DNA of 64,000 bases, taken from Ehretia macrophylla. Its lineage: Eukaryota > Streptophyta > Magnoliopsida > Boraginales > Ehretiaceae. The stretch spans positions 17,102,146-17,166,145 of the forward strand of contig CM075773.1 of NCBI GenBank assembly GCA_037974665.1, given 5' to 3'. Numbering within the stretch: position 1 is the first letter of the stretch; each line of letters starts with the position of its first letter. The notes beneath the pieces are model-generated. The model did not search any database. It was not told where the DNA came from and saw only the letters and a list, made by a program, of their open reading frames with translations. The translations under genes and the position numbers were made by a program. Below are positions 21,136 through 34,033 of this stretch, in pieces.

Positions 21136-21693
21136 GTCATGTTGAGGGCACAATTCCTTTATGTGTTAACGGTTCACAGTCCCAGCCTAGAGATATGGCC
21201 CATTCAAAAGGCCCAATGGGCTTAACGACAACCCATCCGCTTCAACAACGCAGCATCCTCGCAAGACGTGATATCGACGCATTGTAGGGTCCTCTAATGT
21301 GCTGCGAGTAATGTTGTCGTCCTTCTAACAACTCACGACGTACGATCTGAGACGGAAAAACAGAGCAAAAGAAGAAAAGTGGCCCGAAACTGATGAAAAC
21401 GTTCGATTTTGAGCTCCGAAAAGGGTACAGGGAGCTAGCTGGCTGCCCCCGTCGTAGAGCACTCAGAGAGCTTTCCAACGGTATGCTGTGCACCTCGTAA
21501 CTCCTTACGGATAAAAAGTTATGGGCACTGGGGCGACGGAGACCTGGTCACAAGCCCTACGCCCTCGCTTTGCGGTCCCAGCCTCCACGTGAAGAGAAGT
21601 TTTCTTGCCCAAGGTGCCGTGGGATTCGATAATAGAAATGTGGTGGGTAAAGTATCTTGGCAACCCTAACCGGAGCAAAAAAAATTGAAAAGG

Positions 21694-21812
21694 GGGGTGC
21701 AACACGAGGACTTCCCAGGGGGTCACCTATCCTAGTACTACTCTCGCCCAAGCACGCTTAACTTCGGAGTTCTGATGGGATCCGGTGCATTAGTGCTGGT
21801 ATGATCGCACCC
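21694..21812 (-). rRNA. 5S rRNA: 5S rRNA copy 33
   Basis: One difference, G85A. It is a near twin of copy 15 in both gene and flanking spacers. Confidence 0.96.
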
Positions 21813-22370
21813 GTCATGTTGAGGGCACAATTCCTTTATGTGTTAACGGTTCACAGTCCCAGCCTAGAGATATGGCCAATTCAAAAGGCCCAATGGGCTT
21901 AACGACAACCCATCCGCTTCAACAACGCAGCATCCTCGCAAGACGTGATATCGACGCATTGTAGGGTCCTCTGATGTGCCGCGAGTAAGGTTGTCGTCCT
22001 TTTAACAGCTCACGACGTACGATCCGGGACAGAAAAATAGAGCAAAAGAAGAAAAGTGGCCCGAAACTGATGAAAACGTTCGATTTAGAGCTCCGAAAAG
22101 GGTACAGCGAGCTAGCTGGCTGCCCCCGTCGTAGAGCTCTTAGAGAGCTTTCCAACGGTATGCTGTGCGCCTCGTAACTCCTTACGGATCAAAAGTTATG
22201 GGCACCGGGGCGACGGAGACCTGGTCACAAGCCCTACGCCCTCGGTTTGCGGGCCCAGCCTCCACGTGAAGAGAAATTGTCTTGCCCAAGGTGCCGTGGG
22301 ATTCGATAATAGAAATGTGGTGGGTAAAGTATCTTGGCAACGCTAACCGGAGCAAAAAAAATTGAAAAGG

Positions 22371-22489
22371 GGGGTGCAACACGAGGACTTCCCAGGGGGT
22401 CACCCATCCTAGTACTACTCTCGCCCAAGCACGCTTAACTTCGGAGTTCTGATGGGATCTGGTGCATTAGTGCTGGTATGATCGCACCC
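22371..22489 (-). rRNA. 5S rRNA: 5S rRNA copy 34
   Basis: One difference, G30A, at a CpG. It is the leftmost copy with this recurrent change. Confidence 0.96.
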
Positions 22490-23059
22490 GTCATGTTGAG
22501 GGCACAATTCCTTTATGTGTTAACGGTTCACAGTCCCAGCCTAGAGATATGGCCCATTCAAAAGGCCCAATGGGCTTAACGACAACCCATCCGCTTCAAC
22601 AACGCAGCATCCTCGCAAGACGTGATATCGACGCATTCTAGGGTCCTCTAATGTGCCGCGAGTAACATTGTCGTCCTTTTAACAGCTCACGACGTACGAT
22701 CCGGGACGGAAAAACAGAGCAAAAGAAGAAAAGTGGCCCGAAACTGATGAAAACGTTCGATTTTGAGCTCCGAAAAGGGTACAACGAGCTAGCTGGCTGC
22801 CCCCGTCGTAGAGCTCTCAGAGAGCTTTCCAACGGTATGCTGTGCGCCTCGTAACTCCTTACGGATCAAAAGTTATGGGCACCGGGGCGACGGAGACCTG
22901 GTCACAAGCCCTACGCCCTCGGTTTGCGGGCCCAGCCTCCACGTGAAGAGAAGTTGTCTTGCCCAAGGTGCCGTGGGATTCGATAATAGAAATGTGGTGG
23001 GTAAAGTATCTTGGCAACCCTAACCGGAGCAAAAAAAATTGAAAAAGGTGGTGCAAAAG

Positions 23060-23178
23060 GGGGTGCAACACGAGGACTTCCCAGGGGTTCACCCATCCTA
23101 GTACTACTCTCCTCCAAGCACGCTTAACTTCGGAGGTCTGATGGGTTCGGGTGCTATAGTGCTGGTATGATCGCACCC
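23060..23178 (-). rRNA. 5S rRNA: 5S rRNA copy 35, divergent
   Basis: Eight differences: C91A in the C-box, C67G (IE), G66A, A43C, U33A, G30C, U24A and A23U. The 12-bp duplication at 23047-23058 has GGTGG in place of GGGGG, as seen at the gene end of copy 9. Probably a degenerate copy. Confidence 0.87.
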
Positions 23179-23735
23179 GTCATGTTGAGGGCACAATTCC
23201 TTTATGTTTTAACGGTTCACAGTCCCAGCCTAGAGATATGGCCGATTCAAAAGGCCCAATGGGCTTAACGACAACCCATCCGCTTCAACAACGCAGCATC
23301 CTCGCAAGGCGTGATATCGACGCATTGTAGGGTCCTCTAATGTGCCGCGAGTAAGGTTGTCGTCCTTTTAACAGCTCACGACGTACAATCCGGGACGGAA
23401 AAACAGAGCAAAAGAAAAAAGTGGACCGAAACTGATGAAAACATTCGATTTTGAGCTCCGAAGAAGGAAAAGCAAGCTAGCTTGCTGCCCCCGTCGTAGA
23501 GCTCTCAGAGAGCTTTCCAACGGTATGCTGTGCGCCTCGTAACTCCTTACGGATCAAAAGTTATGGGCACCGGAGCGACGGAGACCTGGTCACAAGCCCT
23601 ACACCCTCGGTTTGCGGGCCCAGCCTCCACGTGAAGAGAAGTTGTCTTGCCCAAGGTGTCGTGGGATTCGATAATAGAAATGTGGTGGGTAAAGTATCTT
23701 GGCAACCCTAACCGGAGCAAAAAAAATTGAAAAGG

Positions 23736-23854
23736 GGGGTGCAACACGAGGACTTCCCAGGGGGTCACCCATCCTAGTACTACTCTCGCCCAAGCACGCT
23801 TAACTTTGGAGTTCTGATGGGATCCGGTGCATTAGTGCTGGTATGATCGCACCC
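23736..23854 (-). rRNA. 5S rRNA: 5S rRNA copy 36
   Basis: One difference, G48A, at a CpG. Confidence 0.96.
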
Positions 23855-24412
23855 GTCATGTTGAGGGCACAATTCCTTTATGTGTTAACGGTTCACAGTC
23901 CCAGCCTAGAGATATGGCCCATTCAAAAGGCCCAATGGGCTTAACGACAACCCATCCGCTTCAACAACGCAGCATCCTCGCATGACGTGATATTGACGCA
24001 TTGTAAAGTCCTCTAATGTGCCGCGAGTAAGGTTGTCGTCCTTTTAACAGCTCACGACGTACGATCCGGGACGGAAAAATAGAGCAAAAGAAGAAAAGTG
24101 GCCCGAAACTGATGAAAACGTTCGATTTTGAGCTCCCAAAATGGTACGGCGAGCTAGCTAGCTGCCCCCGTCGTAGAGCTCTCGGAGTGCTTTCCAACAG
24201 TATGTTGTGCGCCGCGTAACTCCTTACGGATCAAAAGTTATGGGCACCGGAGCGACGGAGACCTGGTCACAAGCCATACGCCCTCGGTTTGAGGGCCCAG
24301 CCTCCACGTGAAGAGAAGTTGTCTTGCCCAAGGTGCCATGGGATTCGATAATAGAAATGTGGTGGGTAAAGTATCTGGGCAACCCTAACCGGAGCAAAAA
24401 AAATTGAAAAGG

Positions 24413-24531
24413 GGGTTGCTACACGAGGACTTCCCAGGGGGTCACCCATCCTAGTACTACTCTCGCCCAAGCACGCTTAACTTCGGAGTTCTGATGGGAT
24501 CCGGTGCATTAGTGCTGGTATGATCGCACCC
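24413..24531 (-). rRNA. 5S rRNA: 5S rRNA copy 37
   Basis: Differences are C116A (breaks the G3 pair of helix I) and U112A. Confidence 0.94.
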
Positions 24532-25089
24532 GTCATGTTGAGGGCACAATTCCTTTATGTGTTAACGGTTCACAGTCCCAGCCTAGAGATATGGCCTATT
24601 CAAAAGGCCCAATGGGCTTAACGACAACCCATCCGCTTCAACAACGCAGCATCCTCGCAGGACGTGATATCGACGCATTGTAAAGTCCTCTAATGTGCCG
24701 CGAGTAAGGTTGTCGTCCTTTTAACAGCTCACGACGTACGATCCGGGACGGAAAAATAGAGCAAATGAAGAAAAGTGGCCCGAAACTGATGAAAACGTTC
24801 GATTTTGAGCTCCGAAAATGGCACGGCGAGCTAGCTAGCTGCCCCCGTCGTAGAGCTCTCGGAGTGCTTTCCAACGGTATGTTGTGCGCCGCGTAACTCC
24901 TTACGGATCAAAAGTTATGGGCACCGGAGCGACGGAGACCTGGTCACAAGCCCTACGCCCTCGGTTTGCGGGCCCAGCCTCCATGTGAAGGGAAGTTGTC
25001 TTGCCCAAGGTGCCGTGGGATTCGATAATAGAAATGTGGAGGGTAAAGTATCTTGGCAACGCTAACCGGAGCAAAAAAAATTGAAAAGG

Positions 25090-25208
25090 GGGGTGCAACA
25101 CGAGGACTTCCCAGGGGGTCACCCATCCTAGTACTACTCTCGCCCAAGCACGCTTAACTTCGGAGTTCTGATGGGATCCGGTGCATTAGTGCTGGTATGA
25201 TCGCACCC
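25090..25208 (-). rRNA. 5S rRNA: 5S rRNA copy 38 (consensus)
   Basis: Identical to the consensus. Spacer of the CGCTAAC haplotype. Confidence 0.97.
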
Positions 25209-25766
25209 GTCATGTTGAGGGCACAATTCCTTTATGTGTTAACGGTTCACAGTCCCAGCCTAGAGATATGGCCCATTCAAAAGGCCCAATGGGCTTAACG
25301 ACAACCCATTCGCTTCAACAACGCAGCATCCTCGCAAAACGTGATATCGACGCATTTTAGGGTCCTCTAATGTGCCGCGAGTACGGTTGTCGTCCTTTTA
25401 ACAGCTCGCGACGTACGATCCGGGACGGAAAAACAGAGCAAAAGAAGAAAAGTGGCCCGAAACTGATGAAAACGTTCGATTTTGAGCTCCGAAAAGGGCA
25501 AGGCGAGCTAGCTTGCTACCCCCGTCGTAGAGCTCTCAGGGAGCTTTCCAACGGTATGCTGTGCGCCGAGTAACTCCTTGCGGATCAAAACTTATGGGCA
25601 CCGGAGCGACAGAGACCTGGTAACAAGCCCTACGCCCTCAGTTTGAGGGCCCAGCCTCCACGTGAAGAGAAGTTGTCTTGCCCAAGGTGCCGTGGGATTC
25701 GATAATAGAAATGTGGTGGGTAAAGTATCTTGGCAACCCTAACCGGAGCAAAAAAAATTGAAAAAG

Positions 25767-25885
25767 GGGGTGCAACACGAGGACTTCCCAGGGGGTCACC
25801 CATCCTAGTACTACTCTGGCCCAAGCACGCTTAACTTCGGAGTTCTGATGGGATCCGGTGCATAAGTGCTGGTATGATCGCACCC
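25767..25885 (-). rRNA. 5S rRNA: 5S rRNA copy 39
   Basis: Differences are G68C in the IE and A22U. Confidence 0.95.
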
Positions 25886-26443
25886 GTCATGTTGAGGGCA
25901 CAATTCTTTTATGTGTTAACGGTTCACAGTCCCAGCCTAGAGATATGGCCCATTCAAAAGGCCCAATGGGCTTAACGACAACCCATCCGCTTCAACAACG
26001 CATCATCCTCGCAAGACGTGATATCGACGCATTGTAGGGTCCTCTAATGTGCTGCGAGTAAGGTTGTCATCCTTTTAACAGCTCACGACGTACGATCCGA
26101 GACGGAAAAACAGAGCAAAAGAAGAAAAGTGACCCAAAACTGATGAAAACGTTCGATTTTTAGCTCTGAAAAGGGTACGACAAGCTAGCTAGCTGCCCCT
26201 GTCGTAGAGCTCTCAGAGTGCTTTCCAACGGTATGTTGTACGCCGCGTAACTCCTTACGGATCAAAAGTTATGGGCACCGGAGCGACGGAGACCTGGTCA
26301 CAAGCCCTACGCCCTCGGTTTGCGGGCCCAGCCTCCACGTGAAGAGAAGTTGTCTTGCCCAAGGTGCCGTGGGATTCGATAATAGAAATGTGGTGGGTAA
26401 AGTATCTTGGCAACCCTAACCGGAGCAAAAAAAATTGAAAAAG

Positions 26444-26562
26444 GGGGTGCAACACGAGGACTTCCCAGGGGGTCACCCATCCTAGTACTACCCTTGCCCA
26501 AGCACGCTTAACTTCGGAGTTCTGATGGGATCCGGTGCATTAGTGCTGGTATGATCGCACCC
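26444..26562 (-). rRNA. 5S rRNA: 5S rRNA copy 40
   Basis: Differences are A71G and G68A, both within the IE. Confidence 0.95.
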
Positions 26563-27132
26563 GTCATGTTGAGGGCACAATTCCTTTATGTGTTAACGGT
26601 TCACAGTCCCAGCCTAGAGATATGGCCCATTCAAAAGGCCCAATGGGCTTAACGATAACCCATCCGCTTCAACAACGCAGCATCCTCGCAAGACGTGATA
26701 TCGACGCATTGTAGGGTCCTCTAATGTGCTGCGAGTAAGGTTGTCATCCTTTTAACAGCTCACGACGTACGATCCGGGACGGAAAAACCGAGCAAAAGAA
26801 GAAAAGTGGACCGAAACTGATGAAAACGTTCGATTTTGAGCTCCGAAAAGGGCACGGCTAGCTAGCTAGCTGCCCCCGTCGTAGAGCTCCCGAAAAGCTT
26901 TCCAACGGTATGTTATACGCCGCGTAACTACTTACGGATCAAAAGTTATGGGCACCGGAGCGACGGAGACCGGGTCCCAAGCCCTATGCCCTCAGTTTGC
27001 GGGCTCAGCTTCTACGTGAAGAGAATTTGTCTTGGCCAAGGTGCCGTGGGATTCGATAATAGAAATGTGGTGGGTAAAGTATCTTGGCAACCCTAACCGG
27101 AGCAAAAAAAATTGAAAAAGGGGGTGCAAAAG

Positions 27133-27251
27133 GGGGTGCAACACGAGGACTTCCCATGGGGTAACCCATCGTAGTACTACTCTCGCCCAAGCACGCTTAA
27201 CATCGGAGTTCTGATGGGATCTGGTGCATTAGTGCTGGTATGATCGCACCC
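27133..27251 (-). rRNA. 5S rRNA: 5S rRNA copy 41, divergent
   Basis: Five differences: C95A, G89U and G81C in the C-box, A50U at the A-box edge, and G30A. It carries the 12-bp 3' duplication at 27120-27131. Confidence 0.9.
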
Positions 27252-27810
27252 GTCATGTTGAGGGCACAATTCCTTTATGTGTTAACGGTTCACAGTCCCA
27301 GCCTAGAGATATGGCCCATTCAAAAGGCCCAATGGGCTTAACGACAACCCATCCGCTTCAACAACGCAGCATCCTCGCAAGACGTGATATCGACGCATTG
27401 TAGGGTCCTCTAATGTGCCGCGAGTAAGGTTGTCGTCCTTCTAACAGCTCACGACGTACGATGCGGGACGGAAAAATAGAGCAAAATAAGAAAAGTGGCC
27501 CAAAACTAATGAAAACGTTTGATTTTGGGCTCCAAAAAAGGGCACAGCGAGCGAACTAGCTGCCCCTGTCGTAGACCTCTCGGAGAGCTTCCCAACGGTA
27601 TGCTGGGCCCCGCGTAACTCCTTATGGATCAAAAGTTATAGGCACCGGAGCGACGGAGACCTGGTCACAAGCCGTACGCCCTCGGTTTGCTGGCCCAGCC
27701 TCCACGTGAAGAGAAGTTGTCTTGCCCAAGGTGCCATGGGATTCGATAATAGAAATGTGGTGGGTAAAGTATCTTGGCAACCCTAACCGGAACAAAAAAA
27801 ATTGAAAAGG

Positions 27811-27929
27811 GGGGTGCAACACGAGGACTTTCCAAGGGGTCACCCGTCCTAGTACTACTCTCGCCCAAGCACGCTTAACTTCGGAGTTCAGATGGGATCC
27901 GGTGCATTAGTGGTGGTATGATCGCACCC
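27811..27929 (-). rRNA. 5S rRNA: 5S rRNA copy 42
   Basis: Five differences: G99A, C95U, U84C, A40U and G17C. Confidence 0.91.
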
Positions 27930-28487
27930 GTCATGTTGAGGGCACAATTCCTTTATGTGTTAACGGTTCACAGTCCCAGCCTAGAGATATGGCCCATTCA
28001 AAAGGCCCAATGGGCTTAACGACAACCCATCCGCTTCAACAACGCAGCATCCTCGTAAGACGTGATATCGACGCATTGTAGGGTCCTCTAATGTGCCGCG
28101 AGTAAGGTTGTCGTCCTTTTAACAGCTCACGACGTACGATCCGAGACGGAAAAACAGAGCAAAAGAAGAAAAGTGGCCCGAAACTGATGAAAACGTTCGA
28201 ATTTGAGCTTCGAAAAGGGCATAGCGTGCTAGCTAGCTGCCCCCGTCGTAGAGCTCTCAGAGAGCTTTCCAACGGTATGCTGTGCGCCTCGTAACTCCTT
28301 ACGGATCAAAAGTTATGGGCACCGGAGCGACGGAGACCTGGTCACAAGCCCTACGCCCTCGGTTTGCGGGCCCAGCCTCCACGTGAAGAGAAGTTGTCTT
28401 GCCCAAGGTGCCGTGGGATTCGATAATAGAAATGTGGTGGGTAAAGTATCTTGGCAACGCTAACCGGAGCAAAAAAAATTGAAAAGG

Positions 28488-28605
28488 GGGGTGCAACACG
28501 AGGACTTCCCAGGGGTCACCCATCCTAGTACTACTCTCGCCCAAGCACGCTTAACTTCGGAGTTCTGATGGGATCTGGTGCATTAGTGCTGGTATGATCG
28601 CACCC
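28488..28605 (-). rRNA. 5S rRNA: 5S rRNA copy 43, 1-nt deletion
   Basis: 118 nt: one C is missing from the five-C run at RNA 91-95, in the C-box, plus G30A. It is the only copy whose gene body is not 119 nt. Loss of spacing in the TFIIIA C-box may lower its activity (inference). Confidence 0.93.
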
Positions 28606-29163
28606 GTCATGTTGAGGGCACAATTCCTTTATGTGTTAACGGTTCACAGTCCCAACCTAGAGATATGGCCCATTCAAAAGGCCCAATGGGCTTAACGACA
28701 ACCCATCCTCTTCAACAACGCAGCATCCTCGCAAGACGTAATATCGACGCATTGTAGGGTCCTCTAATGTGTCGCGAGTAAGGTTGTCGTCCTTTTAATA
28801 GCTTGCGACGTACGATCCGGGACTGAAAAACAGAGCAAAAGAAGAAAAGTGGCCCGAAACTGATGAAAACGTTCGAGTTTGAGCTCCGAAAAGGGCACAG
28901 CGAGCTAGCTAGCCTCCCCCGTCTTAGAGCTCTCGGAGAGCTTTCCAACGGTATGCTGTGCGCCGCGTAACTCCTTACGGATCAAAAGTTATGGGCACCG
29001 GAGCGACGGAGACCTGGTCACAAGCCCTACGCCCTCGGTTTGCGGGCCCAGCCTCCACGTGAAGAGAAGTTGTCTTGCCCAAGGTGCAGTAGGATTCGAT
29101 AATAGAAATGTGGTGGGTAAAGTATCTTGGCAACCCTAATCGGAGCAAAAAAAATTGAAAAAG

Positions 29164-29282
29164 AGGGTGCAACACGAGGACTTCCCACGGGGTCACCCAT
29201 CCCAGTACTACTCACGCCCAAGCACGCTTAACTTCGGAGTTCTGATGGGATCCGGTGCATTGGTGCTGGTATGATCGCACCC
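29164..29282 (-). rRNA. 5S rRNA: 5S rRNA copy 44
   Basis: Five differences: C119U, C95G, A80G, A69U and U21C. Confidence 0.91.
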
Positions 29283-29840
29283 GTCATGTTGAGGGCACAA
29301 TTCCTTTATGTGTTAACGGTTCACAGTCCCAGCCTAGAGATATGGCCCATTCAAAAGGCCCAATGGGCTTAACGACAACCCATCCGCTTCAACAACGCAG
29401 CATCCTCGCAAGACGTGATATCGACGCATTGTAGGGTCCTCTAATGTGCCGCGAGTAAGGTTGTCCTCCTTTTAACAGCTCACGACGTACGATCCGGGAT
29501 GAAAAAATAGAGCAAAAGTAGAAAAGTGTCCCGAAACTGATGAAAACGTTCGATTTTGAGCTCCGAAAATGGCACGGCGGGCTAGCTACCTGCCCCCGTC
29601 TTAGAGCTCTCGGTGAGCTTTCCAACGGTATGCTGTGCGCCGCGTAACTCCTTACGGATCAAAAGTTATGGGCACCGGAGCGACGGTGACCTGGTCACAA
29701 GCCCTACGCCCTCGGTTTGCGGGCCCAGCCTCCACGTGAAGAGAAGTTGTCTTGCCCAAGGTGCCGCGGGATTCGATAATAGAAATTTTGTGGGTAAAGT
29801 ATCTTGGCAACCCTAACCGGAGCAAAAAAAATTGAAAAGG

Positions 29841-29959
29841 GGGGTGTAACACGAGAACTTCCCAAGGGGTCACCCATCCTAGTACTACTCTCGCCCAAGC
29901 ACGCTTAACTTCGGAGTTCTGATGGAATCCGGTTCATTAGTGCTGGTATGATCGTACCT
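29841..29959 (-). rRNA. 5S rRNA: 5S rRNA copy 45, divergent
   Basis: Seven differences: G113A, C104U, C95U, C34U, C26A, G5A and G1A. G1A, G5A and G113A together disrupt helix I. Confidence 0.88.
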
Positions 29960-30517
29960 GTCATCTTGAGGGCACAATTCCTTTATGTGTTAACGGTTCA
30001 CAGTCCCAGCCTAGAGATATGGCCCATTCAAAAGGCCCAATGGGCTTAACGACAACCCATCCGCTTCAACAACGCAACATCCTCGCAAGACGTGATATCG
30101 ACGCATTGTAGGGTCCTCTAATGTGCCGCGAGTAAGGTTGTCGTCCTTTTAACAGCTCACGACGTACGATCCGGGACGGAAAAACAGAGCAAAAAAAGAA
30201 AAGTAGCCCGAAACAGATGAAAACATCCGACTTTGAGCTCCACAAAGGTCACGGCGAGCTAGCTCCCTGCCCCCGTGGTAGAGCTCTCAGAGAGCTTTCC
30301 AACGGTATGCTGTGCACCGCGTAACTCGTTACGGATGAAAAGTTATGGGCACCAGAGCGACGGAGACCTGGTCAAAAGCCCTACGCCATCGGTTTGCGGG
30401 CCCGGCCACCCCGTGAAGCGAAGTTGTCTTGCCCAAGGTGCTGTGGGATTCGATAATAGAAATGTGGTTGGTAAAGTATCTTGGCAACGCTAACCGGAGC
30501 AAAAAAAATTGAAAAGG

Positions 30518-30636
30518 GGGGTGCAACACGAGGACTTCCCAGGGGGTCACCCATCCTAGTACTACTCTCGCCCAAGCACGCTTAACTTCGGAGTTCTGAT
30601 GGGATCCGGTGCATTAGTGCTGGTATGATCGCACCC
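30518..30636 (-). rRNA. 5S rRNA: 5S rRNA copy 46 (consensus)
   Basis: The gene is identical to the consensus although its downstream spacer is variant-rich (for example GGCCCGGCCACC near 30398). The upstream hairpin arm reads GGCCAATTG. Confidence 0.97.
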
Positions 30637-31194
30637 GTCATGTTGAGGGCACAATTCCTTTATGTGTTAACGGTTCACAGTCCCAGCCTAGAGATATGGC
30701 CAATTGAAAAGTCCCAATGGGCTTAACGACAACCCATCCGCTTCAACAACGTAACATCCTCGCAAGACGTGATATCGACGCATTGTAGGGTCCTCTAATG
30801 TGCCGCGAGTAAGGTTGTCATCCTTTTAACAGCTCACGACGTACGATCCGGGACGGAAAAACAGAGCAAAGGAAGAAAAGTGGCCCGAAACTGATGAAAA
30901 CGTTCGATTTTGAGCCCCGAAAAAGGCACGGCGAGCTAGCTACCTGCCCCCGTCGTAGAGCTCTCGGAGAGCTTTCCAACGGTATGTTGTGCGCCGCGTA
31001 ACTCCTTACGGATCAAAAGTTATGGGCACCGGAGTGACGGAGACCTGGTCACAAGCCCTACGCCCTCGGTTTGCGGGCCCAGCCTCCACGTGAAGAGAAG
31101 TTGTCTTGCCCAAGGTGCCGTGGGATTCGATAATAGAAATGTGGTGGGTAAAGTATCTTGGCAACCCTAACCGGAGCAAAAAAAATTTAAAATG

Positions 31195-31313
31195 GGGGTG
31201 CAACACGAGGACTTCCCAGGGGGTCACCCATCCTAGTACTACTCTCGCCCAAGCACGCTTAACTTCGGAGTTCTGATGGGATCCGGTGCATTAGTGCTGG
31301 TATGATCGCACCC
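31195..31313 (-). rRNA. 5S rRNA: 5S rRNA copy 47 (consensus)
   Basis: Identical to the consensus. The downstream ATTTTTTTTG run is shifted by TTTAAAATG, but a T8-type run remains. Confidence 0.97.
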
Positions 31314-31883
31314 GTGATGTTGAGGGCACAATTCCTTTATGTGTTAACGGTTCACAGTCCCAGCCTAGAGATATGGCCCATTCAAAAGGGCCAATGGGCG
31401 TAACGACAACCCATCCGCATCAACAACAAAGCATCCTCGCAAGACGTCATATTAACGGATTGTAGGGTCCTCTAATGTCCGGCGAGAAAGGTTGTCGTCC
31501 TTTTAACAGCTCACGACGTACGATCCGGGACGGAAAAACAGAGCAAAAGAAGAAAAGTGGCCCGAAACTGATGAAAACGTTCGATTTTGAGCTCCGAAAA
31601 GGGCACGGCGAGCTAGCTACCTGCCCCCGTCGTAGAGCTCTCGGAGAGCTTTCCAATGGTATGCTGTGCGCCGCGTAACTCCTTACGGAGCAAAAGTTAT
31701 AGGCACCGGAGTGACGGAGACCTGGTCACAAGCCCTACGCCCTCGGTTTGCGGGCCCAGCCTCCACGTGAAGAGAAGTTGTCTTGCCCAAGGTGCCGTGG
31801 GATTCGATAATAGAAATGTGGTGGGTAAAGTATCTTGGGAACCGTAACCGGAGCAAAAAAAATTGAAAAAGGGGGTGCAAAAG

Positions 31884-32002
31884 GGGGTGCAACACGAGGA
31901 CTTCCCAGGGGGTCACCCATCCTAGTACTACTCTCGCCCAAGCACGCTTAACTTCGGAGTTCTGATGGGATCCGGTGCATTAGTGCTGGTATGATGGCAC
32001 CC
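31884..32002 (-). rRNA. 5S rRNA: 5S rRNA copy 48
   Basis: One difference, G7C. It carries the 12-bp 3' duplication at 31871-31882. Confidence 0.96.
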
Positions 32003-32560
32003 GCCATGTTGAGGGCACAATTTCTTTATGTGTTAACGGTTCACAGTCCCAGCCTAGAGATATGGCCCATTCAAAAGGCCCAATGGGCTTAACGCCAACA
32101 CATCCGCTTCAACAACGCAGCATCCTCGCAAGACTTGATATCGACGCATTGTAGGGTCCTCTAATGTGCCGTGAGTAAGGTTGTCGTCCTTTTAACAGCT
32201 CACGACATGCGATCCGGGACGAAAAAACATAGCAAAAGAAGAAAAGTGGCCCGAAACTGATGAAAACGTTCGATTTTGAGCTCCGAAGAGGGGATAGCAA
32301 TCTAGCTTGCTACCCCCGTCGTAGAGATCTCAGAGAGCATTCCAACGGTATGCTGTGCGCCTCGTAACTCCTTACGAATCAAAAGTTATGGGCACCGGAG
32401 CGACGGAGACCTGGTCACAAGCCCTACGCCCTCGGTTTGCGGGCCCAGCCTCCACGTAAACAGAAGTTGTCTTGCCCAAGTTGCCGTGGGATTCGATAAT
32501 AGAAATGTGGTGGGTAAAGTATCTTGGCAACCCTAACCAGAGCAAAAAAAATTGAAAAGG

Positions 32561-32679
32561 GGGGTGCAACACGAGGACTTCCCAGGGGGTCACCCATCCT
32601 AGTACTACTCTCGCCCAAGCACGCTTAACTTCGGAGTTCTGATGGGATCTGGTGCATTAGTGCTGGTATGATCGCACCC
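32561..32679 (-). rRNA. 5S rRNA: 5S rRNA copy 49
   Basis: One difference, G30A. Confidence 0.96.
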
Positions 32680-33238
32680 GTCATGTTGAGGGTACAATTC
32701 CTTTATGTGTTAACGGTTCACAGTCCCAGCGTGGAGATATGGCTTATTCAAATGGCCCAATGGGCTTAACGACAACCCATCTGCTTCAACAACGCAGCAT
32801 CCTCGCAAGACGTGATATCGACGCATTGTAGGGTCCTCTAATGTGCCGCGAGTAAGGTTGTCGTCCTTTTAACAGCTCACGACGTACGATCCGGGACGGA
32901 AAAATAGAGCAAAAGAAGAAAAGTGGCCCAAAACTGATGAAAACGTTTGAGTTTGAGCTCCGAAAACGGCACAGCGAGCTACCTAGCTGCCCCCTTCGTA
33001 GAGCTCTCAGAGAGCTTTCCAACGGTATGCTGTGCGCCTCGTAACTCCTTACGGATCAAAAGTTATGGGCACCGGAGCGACGGAGACCTGGTCACAAGCC
33101 CTACGCCCTAGGTTTGCGGGCCCAGCATCCACGTGAAGAGAAGTTGTCTTGCCCAAGGTGCCGTGGTATTCGATAATAGAAATGTGGTGGGTAAAGTATC
33201 TTGGCAACGCTAACCGGAGCAAAAAAAAATTGAAAATG

Positions 33239-33357
33239 GGGGTGCTACACGAGGACTTCCCAGGGGGTCACCCATCCTAGTACTATTCTCGCCCAAGCAC
33301 GCTTAACTTCGGAGTTCTTATGGGATCCGCTGCATTAGTACTGGTATGATCGCACCC
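33239..33357 (-). rRNA. 5S rRNA: 5S rRNA copy 50
   Basis: Five differences: U112A, G72A (IE), C39A, C28G and C18U. Confidence 0.91.
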
Positions 33358-33914
33358 GTCATGTTGAGGGCACAATTCCTTTATGTGTTAACGGTTCACA
33401 GTCCCAGCCTAGAGATATGGCCCATTCAAAAGGCCCAACGGGCTTAACGACAACCCATCCGCTTCAACAACGCAGCATCCTCGATAGACGTGATATCGAC
33501 GCATTGTAAAGTCCTCTAATGTGCCGCGAGTAAGGTTGTCGTCCTTTTAACAGCTCACGACGTACGATCCGGGACGGAAAAATATGCAAAAGAAGAAAAG
33601 TGGCCCGAAACTGATGAAAACGTTCGATTTTGAGCTCTGAAAAGGGCACGGCGAGCTAGCTAGCTGCCCCCGTCGTAGAGCTCTCAGAGAGCTTTCCAAC
33701 GGTATGCTGTGCACCGCGTAACTCCTTACGGATCAAAAGTTATGGGCACCGGAGCGACGGAGACCTGGTCACAAGCCCTACGCCCTCGGTTTGCGGGCCC
33801 AGCCTCCACGTGAAGAGAAGTTGTCTTGCCCAAGGTGCCGTCGGATTCGATAATAGAAATGTGGTGGGTAAAGTATCTTGGCAACGCTAACCGGAGCAAA
33901 AAAAATTGAAAAGG

Positions 33915-34033
33915 GGGGTGCAACACGAGGACTTCCCAGGGGGTCACCCATCCTAGTACTACTCTCGCCCAAGCACGCTTAACTTCGGAGTTCTGATGGG
34001 ATCCGGTGCATTAGTGCTGGTATGATCGCACCC
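33915..34033 (-). rRNA. 5S rRNA: 5S rRNA copy 51 (consensus)
   Basis: The gene is identical to the consensus but the upstream CATAAAGG is replaced by CACAAAAAAG, removing the TATA-like core. Confidence 0.97.
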
